DNA of 64,000 bases from Antarcticimicrobium sp040365005 (GTDB lineage: Bacteria > Pseudomonadota > Alphaproteobacteria > Rhodobacterales > Rhodobacteraceae). Position 1 is the first letter of the stretch. Every line of letters starts with the position of its first letter. The notes beneath the pieces were generated by a model that saw only the letters and a list, made by a program, of their open reading frames with translations, ran no database searches and was not told the DNA's origin. Position numbers and translations under genes: made by a program. Shown in pieces: positions 8,852 through 17,814 of the stretch. The stretch spans positions 62,001 to 126,000 of the forward strand of contig NZ_BAABWV010000010.1 in assembly GCF_040365005.1 (NCBI RefSeq). The letters are read 5' to 3'.

Positions 8852-9656
8852 AATTTGGATTTCCTGCCGCGAGTGGTGAAACATCTGGCACGCTGATGTG
8901 GTTCAATTCTCTAGCCAAACGAAGTTTGCGCCTGCGGGTTCGCAGAATTTGTTTCGTAATCGGTAACTTGTTCAAGAAATTTGAAACCAAGTATTTCGCA
9001 GACCCGGGATCCAAATATCCTATCGTGGATTTAAACGGCTCGACCAGAACGAGGCTTGGAGACGCAATCCTGACATATTTCATGCACCCATGGTTCCAGA
9101 ATGAATTAAAATCATCTGCAACAAATCTCACGGGCTGATTGACCGCAAGGATCCTTCGTGCGGCCTCGATATCGATTATGTAGCACAAAGTGGAACGGAC
9201 AAATCTTGCTTCGAATGGTGTAAGAACATTAGAAACCCCAACACTGAAACTGTCGTTTGACGAAAATTTAGATTCCCCCATCGTCGGACTGTGCAGTGAA
9301 ATGATCTCACCTTCGCGTAACTGGCGCGCGACACCGGACACAATTTTATCAAAGTCAGGGGGCAGGGACGCGTCATCCTCGACAACAACTGCCTGCTTGA
9401 TGCCGCGGTCTACCATAGCTTTATAAGCATTGAGATGCGACAGCGCGCACCCAATTTGACCGGACGAAAGCGTTGATACATCGCAACAGTCCGGCCGGCG
9501 CTCCAACTCGAGTGCACCGACTACACCAACGATCTCATAACTTATCTTCGATACCTCTTCTACCTGCTTCCGAATAAAGTGATATCGTTCGCCAAAAAAT
9601 TCGTTCGCAACAATAAAGCCGGTAAGATCTGCTTCGATCCGATCTGACCTAGCCAT
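8841..9656 (-). CDS. glycosyltransferase family 25 (LPS biosynthesis type)
   Basis: 271 residues. The GT25 core is clear: SGQIGCALSHLNAYKAMVDR followed by VVVEDDASLP (the DXD-like EDD) in the first half, and a mixed basic C-terminus LRTRRRKLRLARELNH. GT25 members are typically LPS or EPS galactosyltransferases, but the donor varies. The gene is clearly more A+T-rich than its neighbours and shares this with the methyltransferase next to it, so the pair probably arrived together. Its start shares one base with the methyltransferase stop. Confidence 0.82.
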   Translation of the reverse strand: MARSDRIEADLTGFIVANEFFGERYHFIRKQVEEVSKISYEIVGVVGALELERRPDCCDVSTLSSGQIGCALSHLNAYKAMVDRGIKQAVVVEDDASLPPDFDKIVSGVARQLREGEIISLHSPTMGESKFSSNDSFSVGVSNVLTPFEARFVRSTLCYIIDIEAARRILAVNQPVRFVADDFNSFWNHGCMKYVRIASPSLVLVEPFKSTIGYLDPGSAKYLVSNFLNKLPITKQILRTRRRKLRLARELNHISVPDVSPLAAGNPNYEE

Positions 9657-10366
9657 TAGCCCGCATCCTGAATAAGATTATTTCTCTCAAAAATCATGAT
9701 ATTCCGGGAATACCAATCCGCGACATTTCTGTTCTCCCGAAGTTCGCTTCGGGCCATTTCCGACAGGCTTCCGTTATACAAGAAACCTCGCCGTTCAAAT
9801 TTCTCGATCCAATAGGAATGCGGTTGCTCATTGACATGGTCCACCCCGCCCTGACCGGGTATCGCAGCCGTCATGAACACCTTATCGGACAGTCCGCAAA
9901 GCGTATCGACATAGCGGTCAGACAGAGCAGCAGGTAGATGTTCCGCAACTTCAGTGCTTACTGCCAAGTCAAATTTATTCTCCAGCCCCAGATCCTGATA
10001 ATTGTCTCGCTCCAAGTCGAATTTCCGCACGTTCAATCCGCGTTCACGGCAGTAACGAAGGCCTGCGGTTGAATACTCCAACCCCATTACTTCGCAGCCC
10101 GCTTCCCTAAATCCAACGGCAATTCCACCTGTCCCACACCCTACATCTATCACGGATTTAACGGGGAGGTTCTCAACAACAAAGTCAGATATCGGACCGG
10201 ATGCCCGCACAGCACCAACATCTACGCTTTCCGCATAGTAGGTTTCGTCATATAAAATCTGATGCGGTATTATGGCCGACTTAATCCGTTGCGCCATGCT
10301 CGTTCTACGTATTGACGCGGGAACAACTGATCTATACGTCAGTTTGGCAATTTTACCAAATTTCAT
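9656..10366 (-). CDS. class I SAM-dependent methyltransferase
   Basis: 236 residues starting at ATG 10366, which overlaps the epimerase stop as ATGA. An alternative Met at 10390 would extend it by eight residues. SVIDVGCGTGGIAVGFREAG is motif I of the SAM-binding fold. A conserved acidic residue follows in VMGLEYS, and FDLAVSTEVAEHLP is motif post-I/II. The size and fold fit the Methyltransf_11/23 type found in polysaccharide clusters, where it could methylate a sugar hydroxyl or cap a chain. Low G+C relative to the surrounding genes. Substrate not predictable. Confidence 0.8.
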   Translation of the reverse strand: MKFGKIAKLTYRSVVPASIRRTSMAQRIKSAIIPHQILYDETYYAESVDVGAVRASGPISDFVVENLPVKSVIDVGCGTGGIAVGFREAGCEVMGLEYSTAGLRYCRERGLNVRKFDLERDNYQDLGLENKFDLAVSTEVAEHLPAALSDRYVDTLCGLSDKVFMTAAIPGQGGVDHVNEQPHSYWIEKFERRGFLYNGSLSEMARSELRENRNVADWYSRNIMIFERNNLIQDAG

Positions 10367-11385
10367 TTTTGATAGTACTCCCGATACCACTCCACGAACC
10401 GGGCAATCCCATCGCGGAAATCCGTCTGGGGCCGATAGCCGGTCAGGGTTTTCAACAGTTCGGCGTTGGCCCAGGTCGCCGGAACGTCGCCGGTTTGCAT
10501 GCCCATGTAATTCCGCTCGGCCTTTTGCCCGAGGCAGTCCTCGATCGCGTCAACGAAATCCAACAGCCGTACCTTGTCGGAATTGCCGATATTGACGACG
10601 CGGTAGGGGGCAACGGGCGAGAGACTGTCTCCCTCGGGCACCAGGCCATCTTCGGGGCGCACAGGGGCGACGTCGATCAATAGGCGGATCGCACGGACAA
10701 GATCGTCGACATAGGTAAAGTCGCGATACATGTCGCCGTTGTTGTAGATGTCGATGGGTCGTCCATCGAGGATCGCATCGACGAACTTGAACAGCGCCAG
10801 GTCCGGACGCCCCCAGGGTCCGTAGACGGTAAAGAACCGGAACATCGTGGTCGGCAGATCGTAAAGGTGGGCATAGGCATGGCCCATGCTCTCGTTCGCC
10901 TTCTTGGTCGCGGCATAGATCGTCAGCTGCGTGTCGGCCTTTTCGGTCTCGACGAACGGCATCTCGGTATTGGCGCCGTATACCGACGAGGTCGAGGCCA
11001 TCAGCAGATGCTGCACGCCCAGCCGGCGCGCGGCCTCCATCACGTTGAAGGTGCCGATCACATTGGCATCGAGGTAGGCGCGGGGGTTTTCCAGGCTGTA
11101 GCGCACGCCGGCCTGTGCGGCGAGATGGACGATCACGTCGGGGTCAAAACCATCCGCAACGCGGTCGAACAGCGCCTGATCCTCCAGCATGCCTTCTGTG
11201 GCGGCGAAACTCGGACTCTCCAGCAACATCTGGTGCCGACGCTGCTTGAGGGTGACATCGTAATAATCCGTCATCCCGTCATAGCCATGAACGGTAAATC
11301 CCTCGGCCAGCAACAGCTTGGCCAGGTGGAATCCGATGAACCCGGCGGTGCCGGTGATCAGGACACGTGGTGGCGATGACGCCAT
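10363..11385 (-). CDS. NAD-dependent epimerase, UDP-glucuronate 4-epimerase-like
   Basis: 340 residues of the extended short-chain dehydrogenase fold. VLITGTAGFIGFHLAKLL is the GxxGxxG NAD site, STSSVYG supplies the serine and YAATKKANE the YxxxK catalytic pair. The YDGMTDYYDVTLKQRR loop is characteristic of UDP-GlcA 4-epimerases (LpsL/CapI). It would give UDP-galacturonate from UDP-glucuronate. With the TviB-type dehydrogenase in the same operon, an N-acetylhexosaminuronate substrate is also possible. The start shares a base with the formyltransferase stop (TAATG). Confidence 0.86.
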   Translation of the reverse strand: MASSPPRVLITGTAGFIGFHLAKLLLAEGFTVHGYDGMTDYYDVTLKQRRHQMLLESPSFAATEGMLEDQALFDRVADGFDPDVIVHLAAQAGVRYSLENPRAYLDANVIGTFNVMEAARRLGVQHLLMASTSSVYGANTEMPFVETEKADTQLTIYAATKKANESMGHAYAHLYDLPTTMFRFFTVYGPWGRPDLALFKFVDAILDGRPIDIYNNGDMYRDFTYVDDLVRAIRLLIDVAPVRPEDGLVPEGDSLSPVAPYRVVNIGNSDKVRLLDFVDAIEDCLGQKAERNYMGMQTGDVPATWANAELLKTLTGYRPQTDFRDGIARFVEWYREYYQK

Positions 11386-12149
11386 TATTTAACTCCTCGC
11401 AAACGGCCAGAAAGGTATTGTAGAATTGTCGGGTGGTACCACTGCCGGCTCTGATCGCGGGACATGTCCTCAATCAGTCTCAGGTCGCCATCGGAAACTT
11501 GCCTCAAGACCTTAAGGAGCTCGGGCAAAGCAGCCGCTTGTTGAATGAGCGGGTAGGTCGAGAAATTGTCAGACGGCCCTATCTTTGGTCGGACGTGGCG
11601 CAGAACGCCACCGGTATCGACCCCCTTGTCAACAAGGTGGATTGTTGCTCCGAAGTTGTTTTCATCTCCGGCCCACAAGGCCCAATAGCCGCCGTGAACA
11701 CCCCGGTACCTTGGTGTAATTCCGGCATGTATGTTGATGTAAGGGCAATCGGCGGCCGACAGTATATTGTCGCGGATAATACGCGTGCCATTTACAACAA
11801 CAGCGTCCGGATTGCTGGATGCAAGATGATCTGCAACCATGGGAGTGTTGATCGACTTGACCCTGATGGCCGGGCGATCTGATGTCGTCTCCTTCAAACC
11901 GTGACGGCTCAGAATTTCCAACCGTCGACGTTTCGACCCTCTGCGAAGGAAGGGGAGTACGAGACCCATGAACGCCACCTGTCCGATAACAGGAATTATG
12001 CCTAATTTTCGGCGCCGATGGGCCAGCATGGCTTTGCGTGATGGCGGTTCTTCAATGATCGTTTCGATTTCGGCGAAAACGTTCTCTTCAAGGTAGTTTC
12101 GAAGGATGTTGGTCGACGGGCCATCGCCAGCGAGAAGCACGAGTTTCAT
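11385..12149 (-). CDS. sugar N-formyltransferase-like protein
   Basis: 254 residues of the formyl_trans_N fold. The N-H-D catalytic triad of 10-formyl-THF-dependent formyltransferases is present as N139 and H141 in YINIHAGITPRYRG and D178 in VDKGVDTGG. The N-terminal MKLVLLAGDGPSTNIL is a Rossmann-like strand. There is no C-terminal OB domain, so it is neither methionyl-tRNA formyltransferase nor ArnA. Similar stand-alone proteins (WbtJ/QdtF-like) formylate 3- or 4-amino sugars on nucleotide carriers. With fdtA/fdtB in the same operon a 3-formamido sugar is a reasonable product. This is inference. Confidence 0.78.
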   Translation of the reverse strand: MKLVLLAGDGPSTNILRNYLEENVFAEIETIIEEPPSRKAMLAHRRRKLGIIPVIGQVAFMGLVLPFLRRGSKRRRLEILSRHGLKETTSDRPAIRVKSINTPMVADHLASSNPDAVVVNGTRIIRDNILSAADCPYINIHAGITPRYRGVHGGYWALWAGDENNFGATIHLVDKGVDTGGVLRHVRPKIGPSDNFSTYPLIQQAAALPELLKVLRQVSDGDLRLIEDMSRDQSRQWYHPTILQYLSGRLRGVK

Positions 12150-13114
12150 GCGCCCTGATGTTCCATGCTTGCGGATTGCATGCCAAATGCGTCCTTCAAG
12201 GACCGAAAATGGGTCACTATGTCTCGCAACCCGTCCAGGTTCGCCTCGGTGTTCACGCCGAAGTTATGCGGGTGCCACCAAAGGTGGTATGCGTGGCCCA
12301 GTTTCGCGGAGTTGGTCATGCCCCGTTTGATTGTGTCAATGTGACGCCCATGAAACGGGGCGAGCTTGCCAGCACAAGGTCGGAGGAAACGGCTGGCCGG
12401 GGTATTGCGTGGGACGGTTGGGCCTTTGTCCCCGGCCACAGAATGAGCATGGCTTCCCAGAACACCTGAGTAGGCATCAACCAACCGCAGCGCGCGACGC
12501 GCCGGTGTTTGCTCGGCGCCCTTTGCGGCCCGGTAGGCCCAATGGGACGGGTTGCCACGATAGGTCTTGATTCCTGCCTTTTCGCAAACTCGCAGGTGTT
12601 CATCAGAATACTGGTTTCTTGGGAAGACGATCGACCGCAGGGCAATACCCTTTCGAGCGGCGATGGCGATAGCGGCTGAAAGGTCAGCAGCGAAAGTGGG
12701 TGAGGTGGCGCCATCTTCGAGGCAGTAGAAATGCGAGAATGTATGCGTCCCGATCTCCTGGCCGGGCGTCTGGGAAATCCGCCGGACAAGAGACGGGGCG
12801 AAATAATACGGGTCATCCTTTTCGTTCTGCCCGACCTCGCTCAGATAGGAATAGTTCGAGAGCACCGCGTTCCCATATGCGGGGCGGTCCTCCATCGCCG
12901 GCAAGCTCTCGATCAGTTCATCCTTGTCCTCACAGAACAAGAAACCGACCGTTGCCCATGTTGCCCTGACACCGTGCTCTGCGAACAGATCGAGTATGCG
13001 CGGGATCGCGGCGCGCCCACCCAACACATTCTCGCCATAGCTGTTCCGGTCCGCATGGTCGCGAACCCCCCAAAGGAGCTCGAAGTCGAGCGATATGACC
13101 AGTTTGCCGGTCAT
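12146..13114 (-). CDS. polysaccharide deacetylase family protein (NodB-like)
   Basis: 322 residues from ATG 13114, which overlaps the glmS stop as ATGA. The open frame continues to 13171 but that would place the start well inside glmS. ISLDFELLWGVRD at the N-terminus holds the D-F-E catalytic/metal motif of this CE4-like subgroup, and GTHTFSHFYC (about residues 118-127) gives the HxxxH zinc ligands. A late LWWHPHNFG supplies a further conserved histidine. No signal peptide is visible, so it probably acts on a cytoplasmic precursor. This fits its place next to glmS and the formyltransferase. Confidence 0.83.
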   Translation of the reverse strand: MTGKLVISLDFELLWGVRDHADRNSYGENVLGGRAAIPRILDLFAEHGVRATWATVGFLFCEDKDELIESLPAMEDRPAYGNAVLSNYSYLSEVGQNEKDDPYYFAPSLVRRISQTPGQEIGTHTFSHFYCLEDGATSPTFAADLSAAIAIAARKGIALRSIVFPRNQYSDEHLRVCEKAGIKTYRGNPSHWAYRAAKGAEQTPARRALRLVDAYSGVLGSHAHSVAGDKGPTVPRNTPASRFLRPCAGKLAPFHGRHIDTIKRGMTNSAKLGHAYHLWWHPHNFGVNTEANLDGLRDIVTHFRSLKDAFGMQSASMEHQGA

Positions 13115-14955
13115 TCCACCGTGACCGACTTGGCCAGGTTGCGGGGCTGGTCGACATCGGTGCCCTTGCACACCGCCACGTGATAGGCCAGCAGCTGCAT
13201 CACGACCGCCAGGCCGACCGGGGCGACCGACGGTGGAAGATCGGGCAGGCGGATGTGGTCGAAGCCCGAGGCCCCCTGCCGCCCATCCAGCGCGGCATCG
13301 CTGACGATCACCACGCGCCCGCCCCGCGCGGCAACCTCCTCGGCGTTCGTCAGTGTCTTGTCGAACAGCGCGTCGCGGGGGGCGAGAACCACGACGGGCA
13401 CGTCCTTGTCGACCTGGGCAATCGGCCCGTGCTTGAGCTCGCCCGCAGGATAGCCTTCGGCGGTGATGTAGGAGACCTCCTTCATCTTCAGCGCGCCTTC
13501 AAGCGCAATCGGATAGGACGGACCGCGCCCCAGGAAGAGCGCAGTCGAAGCCTTTGCCGTGGCCTCCGCCTGCCGGGCGATCACCGGCTCCAATTCCAAC
13601 ACGTCGCGCACCAGGCGGGGAAGGGCCGACAGTTCCGTGACGAGGGCCCGTTCCGCCTCGGCGCAGATCCGTCCGCGCGCCTTGCCCATCGCCATGGCCA
13701 GCGCGGCAAGGGCCAGCAACTGGCCGGTGAATGCCTTGGTCGAGGCGACACCGATCTCCGGTCCGGCCAGGATCTCCAACATTCCGTCGGCCTCTCGCGC
13801 CATCGAACTGGTGGGGACATTCACCACCGCAAGGCGCGTCGCCACCCGGCCCCGCAGATGGGACATCGCAGCAAGGGTATCGGCGGTTTCGCCCGACTGG
13901 CTGACAAAGACGGCCAGTTCGCGCCCGCTGAACGCCGGCTGGCGATAGCGGTACTCCGACGCGATATCGACCTCGACCGGAAGGCCGGCGAATTGCTCTA
14001 ACCAGTATTTCCCGGACAGGCAGGCATAGTGGGACGTCCCGCAGGCCACAAGGATCACCCGGTCGACCGAGGCAAGGTCGATCCCGGACAGGATCGGGCG
14101 CAGCCCCCCGGCGTGATGATCGGCAAACTGCGTCAGGGCGCGCGACAGGCTCTCGGGCTGTTCGTGGATTTCCTTGGCCATGAAATGGCGGAACGGCCCT
14201 TTCTCCACCCGCCAATCTTCTTCCGGCAGGGTCTGAACCGCGCGCACGACCTCTTGCCCATCGCGGTCGCGGATGACCGTGCGGCGGCGGGTGATCACGG
14301 CCAGATCCCCCTCTTCCAGGAAACAGACGTTCTGCGTGAAAGGGGCGAGCGCCAGCGCGTCCGACCCCACGAACATCTCGCATGTGCCATCCGGCGCGGC
14401 GTCGCCATACCCGAGCGCGAGCGGCGAGCCCCGCCGGGCCGCGATCATCAGTTCGGGCTGGTCCTCGAACAGAAAGGCCAGCGCATAGGCACCGCTCAAC
14501 CGCTCCAACGTCTCGGCCACCGCTTCGATGGGGTCGCCCCCTTGGTCCAGCGTCTCGGCGCAAAGTTGGGCCACGACCTCGGTGTCGGTGTCCGATGTGA
14601 ACCGAACGCCGCGCTGTTGAAGGTCACCGCGCAACTCGGCGTAGTTCTCAATGATCCCGTTATGGACCACCGTTACCGGTCCCGCGCGGTGGGGATGCGC
14701 ATTGCGTTGGGTCGGGGCGCCATGGGTGGCCCATCGTGTGTGGCCAATACCGGCGGTGCCCGCGATCCTATGGTCGTTCAAAAGACCGCGCAGCGAGGAC
14801 AACTTTCCGCTTGCCCTCCGGGTCTGCAGCCCCGCCTCGGGCGTCATGACCGCGATTCCGGCGCTGTCGTAGCCCCGGTATTCAAGCCGCGACAAGCCAT
14901 CCATGAGGCGGTCCACCACATCGGCAGCCCCCAGAATGCCCACGATTCCACACAT
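13111..14955 (-). CDS. glmS: glutamine--fructose-6-phosphate aminotransferase (isomerizing)
   Basis: 614 residues, full length. The protein begins MCGIVGILG, so the N-terminal nucleophile Cys is exposed after Met removal. GHTRWATHG and VVHNGIIENY complete the class II glutaminase domain. Two SIS domains follow (VACGTSHYA, VSQSGETADT, then EGYPAGELKHGP), and it ends with the conserved DQPRNLAKSVTVE. It makes glucosamine-6-P, the entry to UDP-GlcNAc. As first gene of the polysaccharide operon it is probably a dedicated second copy that raises amino-sugar supply, since a housekeeping glmS is expected with glmU elsewhere. Confidence 0.96.
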   Translation of the reverse strand: MCGIVGILGAADVVDRLMDGLSRLEYRGYDSAGIAVMTPEAGLQTRRASGKLSSLRGLLNDHRIAGTAGIGHTRWATHGAPTQRNAHPHRAGPVTVVHNGIIENYAELRGDLQQRGVRFTSDTDTEVVAQLCAETLDQGGDPIEAVAETLERLSGAYALAFLFEDQPELMIAARRGSPLALGYGDAAPDGTCEMFVGSDALALAPFTQNVCFLEEGDLAVITRRRTVIRDRDGQEVVRAVQTLPEEDWRVEKGPFRHFMAKEIHEQPESLSRALTQFADHHAGGLRPILSGIDLASVDRVILVACGTSHYACLSGKYWLEQFAGLPVEVDIASEYRYRQPAFSGRELAVFVSQSGETADTLAAMSHLRGRVATRLAVVNVPTSSMAREADGMLEILAGPEIGVASTKAFTGQLLALAALAMAMGKARGRICAEAERALVTELSALPRLVRDVLELEPVIARQAEATAKASTALFLGRGPSYPIALEGALKMKEVSYITAEGYPAGELKHGPIAQVDKDVPVVVLAPRDALFDKTLTNAEEVAARGGRVVIVSDAALDGRQGASGFDHIRLPDLPPSVAPVGLAVVMQLLAYHVAVCKGTDVDQPRNLAKSVTVE

Positions 14956-15023
14956 TTCGGTCGATGTTCCAGATAGTTAGGGTTGCATGTGCAACCGTGA
15001 CCAGTCGCAACCGGTCGGATGCC

Positions 15024-15392
15024 CTATCGTTTCCGGCAAGGGGCCATGTCGGCCCCAAGTTCCATTTCGGCCTGCACGGCCTCGATCTCGGCCTTCAGAG
15101 CTTCGAATTCCTTGCGTTTCCGCTTCAGGAAGTTCCGTGTCAGCGTGGCCTTTTCAGCCACTCCCTTGGGTGTCAGCAAGTAGGCATATCGGCGCTTGTC
15201 CCTGGATGCCGAGAAATTCCCCAGCTTGATCAGCCCTTTTTCGACCAGTGCGCTCAGCACGTAATGCATAGCGCCCACACTGACCCCGACCGCCTCCGCC
15301 AGTTGGCGCTGTGACATCTCCGGGTTGTCTTGAAGCAAGCGCAGAACGCGAAACCTGACATCGTCTCGAAGGGCGTCGCGGCGCCCCGCCAT
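15024..15392 (-). CDS. MarR-family EPS-associated transcriptional regulator
   Basis: 122 residues from ATG 15392 (GGAG 4 nt upstream). An upstream start at 15437 in the same frame is possible. A winged helix-turn-helix, RFRVLRLLQDNPEMSQRQLA then HYVLSALVEKGLIKLGNF, is followed by a charged coiled-coil tail from about residue 80. The arrangement matches the small MarR-like proteins typically found beside exopolysaccharide operons (TIGR04176 type). It lies 68 nt upstream of glmS on the same strand and may control the operon. Ligand and operator are unknown. Confidence 0.8.
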   Translation of the reverse strand: MAGRRDALRDDVRFRVLRLLQDNPEMSQRQLAEAVGVSVGAMHYVLSALVEKGLIKLGNFSASRDKRRYAYLLTPKGVAEKATLTRNFLKRKRKEFEALKAEIEAVQAEMELGADMAPCRKR

Positions 15393-15659
15393 CCAACTCC
15401 GCCCGGCCACGGCTACCGCACCGGAGCTCGCTGACAAGCCCCTCGGCGGAAAAAGCTAAGAATTTTCATAACCTTCGAACATGGTCGTTCAGGTATGAGC
15501 GATAGCATGACCAGCAAGCGAAAAAAAGATCATTTTGCGACCAATTGTTTTCCCACTGTAAGCGCTTCATCCGGTGGTTGCGCGGGCAAGCAAGCGGTTT
15601 CTATCGCCGTGACGACAGGCCGCCCATGCGTCACTTGCGCATAGGGCCGCGATCACAGG

Positions 15660-16442
15660 TCATTTCCCGGCAAAGCGATAGGCCATTAGACCGATGTTCT
15701 CCTTGATGGCCGTGTTCAACACGGTAAGATTCCGCGCCAGGTTCCATCCGATCCCGCTGGCGACTTTGCCGGTGCGAAAATCCACCGGATAGGGCACAAG
15801 CCCCGCCCAGCCCGCGTTGGCAAAGCTGCGCATGGCGCGCTTCATGTGAAAGGCACTGGTCACAAGCACCCAGGTCTGGTCCGGGTCGGGATTGACCAGC
15901 TTCAGGCTCAATTTGGCATTTTCCGCCGTATTGCGGGATCTCCCCTCCAGAATCAGGCGGTCACGAATCAGACCTTGGGTCGCAAAGAACCGCGCGGCGA
16001 CCGTGGCCTCCCGGTCGGATTTGCCGATCAGACTGCGCAACGCACTGCTGCCACCGGTGAACAGGACCCGGGCCTCGGGAAACCGCCGCGCCAGTGCCAG
16101 CGCTGCTGTGAACCGCTCGGCACCTTCGTTCAACTGCGGTTGCCCCCAGGCGGCAGTCGCGCGCGCGTCCTCGGCCCCGCCCAGAACGATGATCCCGTCA
16201 ACGTGGACAAGCGGTGGATCAACAGGAAACTCGCTTTCGATCGGACGCAAGAGCATCTCGCCAAGCGGCAGGATCGAGAGGGTCAGCAGAAAAACAAGCG
16301 TGAGGCCCCCCGTTGCCAGCGCCAAGCGCCGGCGATTGACCGCGATGGCCAGTGTTGTCAGGGCGACGGCGGCGATGATCCAGCTTTCGGGGCGGATCAG
16401 AAAACCGACCAATTTCGAGATCACGAAGAACAGCGTATCCAT
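15660..16442 (-). CDS. YdcF/SanA-family protein (DUF218) with N-terminal membrane helices
   Basis: 260 residues. Two hydrophobic helices (roughly residues 20-60) precede a DUF218 domain: DGIIVLGGAEDARA, VLFTGGSSALRS and GRSRNTAENAKLS, with the conserved arginine/asparagine set near the C-terminal side and TSAFHMKRAM. Members such as ElyC and SanA act in envelope or undecaprenyl-phosphate-linked glycan metabolism, but their chemistry is not settled. The gene ends 7 nt before a glycosyltransferase gene begins its own 3' end, both on the minus strand, so they are probably co-transcribed. Confidence 0.84.
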   Translation of the reverse strand: MDTLFFVISKLVGFLIRPESWIIAAVALTTLAIAVNRRRLALATGGLTLVFLLTLSILPLGEMLLRPIESEFPVDPPLVHVDGIIVLGGAEDARATAAWGQPQLNEGAERFTAALALARRFPEARVLFTGGSSALRSLIGKSDREATVAARFFATQGLIRDRLILEGRSRNTAENAKLSLKLVNPDPDQTWVLVTSAFHMKRAMRSFANAGWAGLVPYPVDFRTGKVASGIGWNLARNLTVLNTAIKENIGLMAYRFAGK

Positions 16443-16449
16443 CCCGCCC

Positions 16450-17565
16450 TCACCCCTGCCCCGTCAAATGGGCGATGGCATCGCGGTAGGCGGCGACCAC
16501 GATCGCCTCGTCAAATTCACGCTCCATTTTTTGGCGGCCGTTCTGCCCCATCGCGACCTTCGTACCATGTGGCATGTCAAGAAAACGCAGGCAGGCCTCG
16601 GCCAGGCTGTCGCTGTCGCGCGCCCGGCACAGCAACCCGGTCACACCATCCTCCACCACGGCGCGACAGCCGGGCACATCGGTCGTGATCAGCGGCCGGG
16701 CCATCGCAGCGGCCTCGATCAGCGTGCGCGGCGCCCCCTCTCGGTAGGAGGGCAACACCACGCACTGCGCCTTCGCGATGAACGGGCGCACATCCGGCGT
16801 GATACCCAGATGCTCGATCAACCCCTCCCGTTGCCAGGACCGCACCGTCGGGGCCCCTATCGCGGTGCGGTTTTCCGACCCGATCGCGCCCAGAAGTTGA
16901 AATCGGGCCTCCGGCACGCGGCTCTTGACCTGGCGCGCGGCCTCTACGAACTCGATCACGCCCTTGTCGCGCAAGAGCCGCCCAATCATCAGGAATACCG
17001 GCGGTTCCTCTGCATCCGGCAGGTCCGCAGCCGCAAACCGGGTCAGGTCAATTCCCGATCCGGGCAACAGACGCGCCTGACCGGGGCGCAACAGTCGGCG
17101 GCTCACGAACAGGTCGCGGTCGTCCTCGTTCTGAAAGAACACCACCGGCAACCGCCCGAAGGCCCGCCGGGACAACGTCTCGGCCACCATGCGTAGCGCA
17201 CCACCCGACAGGAAGGCCGTGCCAAGCCCGGTGACGTTCGGGATGAACGGCAGCCCCACCGCCCGCGCCGCCATCGCGCCGAAAATGTTGTTCTTGATCG
17301 TATAACTCAACACGACGTCAGGCCGCTCAGCCCGAAAGATGCGTTTGAACCGGGTCATCAGCTTCAGGTCCTGCACCGGGTTCAGCCCCTTGACGTCCAT
17401 CTCGAGCGACTGGAAGCCGCACCCCATGGCCTGGAGCTGGGCCACGCTGTCGTCGGACGGCGCCAGCACCGTGACCCGATGCCCTTGAGACAGCAGGTCA
17501 CGCACCAGCGGACGCCGAAAGTTCCAGATGTTCCAGGCCGCGTTGACGGTCATCAGGATGTGCAT
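16450..17565 (-). CDS. glycosyltransferase family 4 (PglA/CapM-like)
   Basis: 371 residues. NAAWNIWNFRRPLVRDLLSQGH at the start and SYTIKNNIFGAMAARAVGLP with NVTGLGTAF in the middle are typical of GT4 enzymes such as PglA and WbpZ-like transferases, which extend undecaprenyl-diphosphate-linked amino sugars. SYREGAPRTLIEAAAMARPLI is the EX7E region. It stands outside the glmS operon but on the same strand, and leads the pair with the YdcF gene. A TTTTGATACA element (reverse of 17615-17624) lies about 50 nt upstream of its ATG. Confidence 0.87.
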   Translation of the reverse strand: MHILMTVNAAWNIWNFRRPLVRDLLSQGHRVTVLAPSDDSVAQLQAMGCGFQSLEMDVKGLNPVQDLKLMTRFKRIFRAERPDVVLSYTIKNNIFGAMAARAVGLPFIPNVTGLGTAFLSGGALRMVAETLSRRAFGRLPVVFFQNEDDRDLFVSRRLLRPGQARLLPGSGIDLTRFAAADLPDAEEPPVFLMIGRLLRDKGVIEFVEAARQVKSRVPEARFQLLGAIGSENRTAIGAPTVRSWQREGLIEHLGITPDVRPFIAKAQCVVLPSYREGAPRTLIEAAAMARPLITTDVPGCRAVVEDGVTGLLCRARDSDSLAEACLRFLDMPHGTKVAMGQNGRQKMEREFDEAIVVAAYRDAIAHLTGQG

Positions 17566-17814
17566 GTCGTTCTCGTCTGGTGATGTTCAGGACCGTCAAC
17601 GGACCAGGGACATCTGTATCAAAACGGAATGAGTCGCCACCCTTTCTCGCGACGGGATCCATGACCGCCGAAGGAGGCGCGCTCAACGCAGGGCGCCAAG
17701 ATATTGTGTTATTTTGCTTTATATGTTCGTTCGGGAAATGAAGAAGCGGCATTCCAAGAGTCCGCATTTCATGATAGTACTCGGTCAGGTTATGTGTTCC
17801 GTATGGAGACTATT

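Noticed and set aside
14956..15023. JUMPstart/ops element ahead of the polysaccharide operon
   Set aside because: The GGCGGTAG core of the enterobacterial ops site was not found before glmS, so no antitermination site is claimed.
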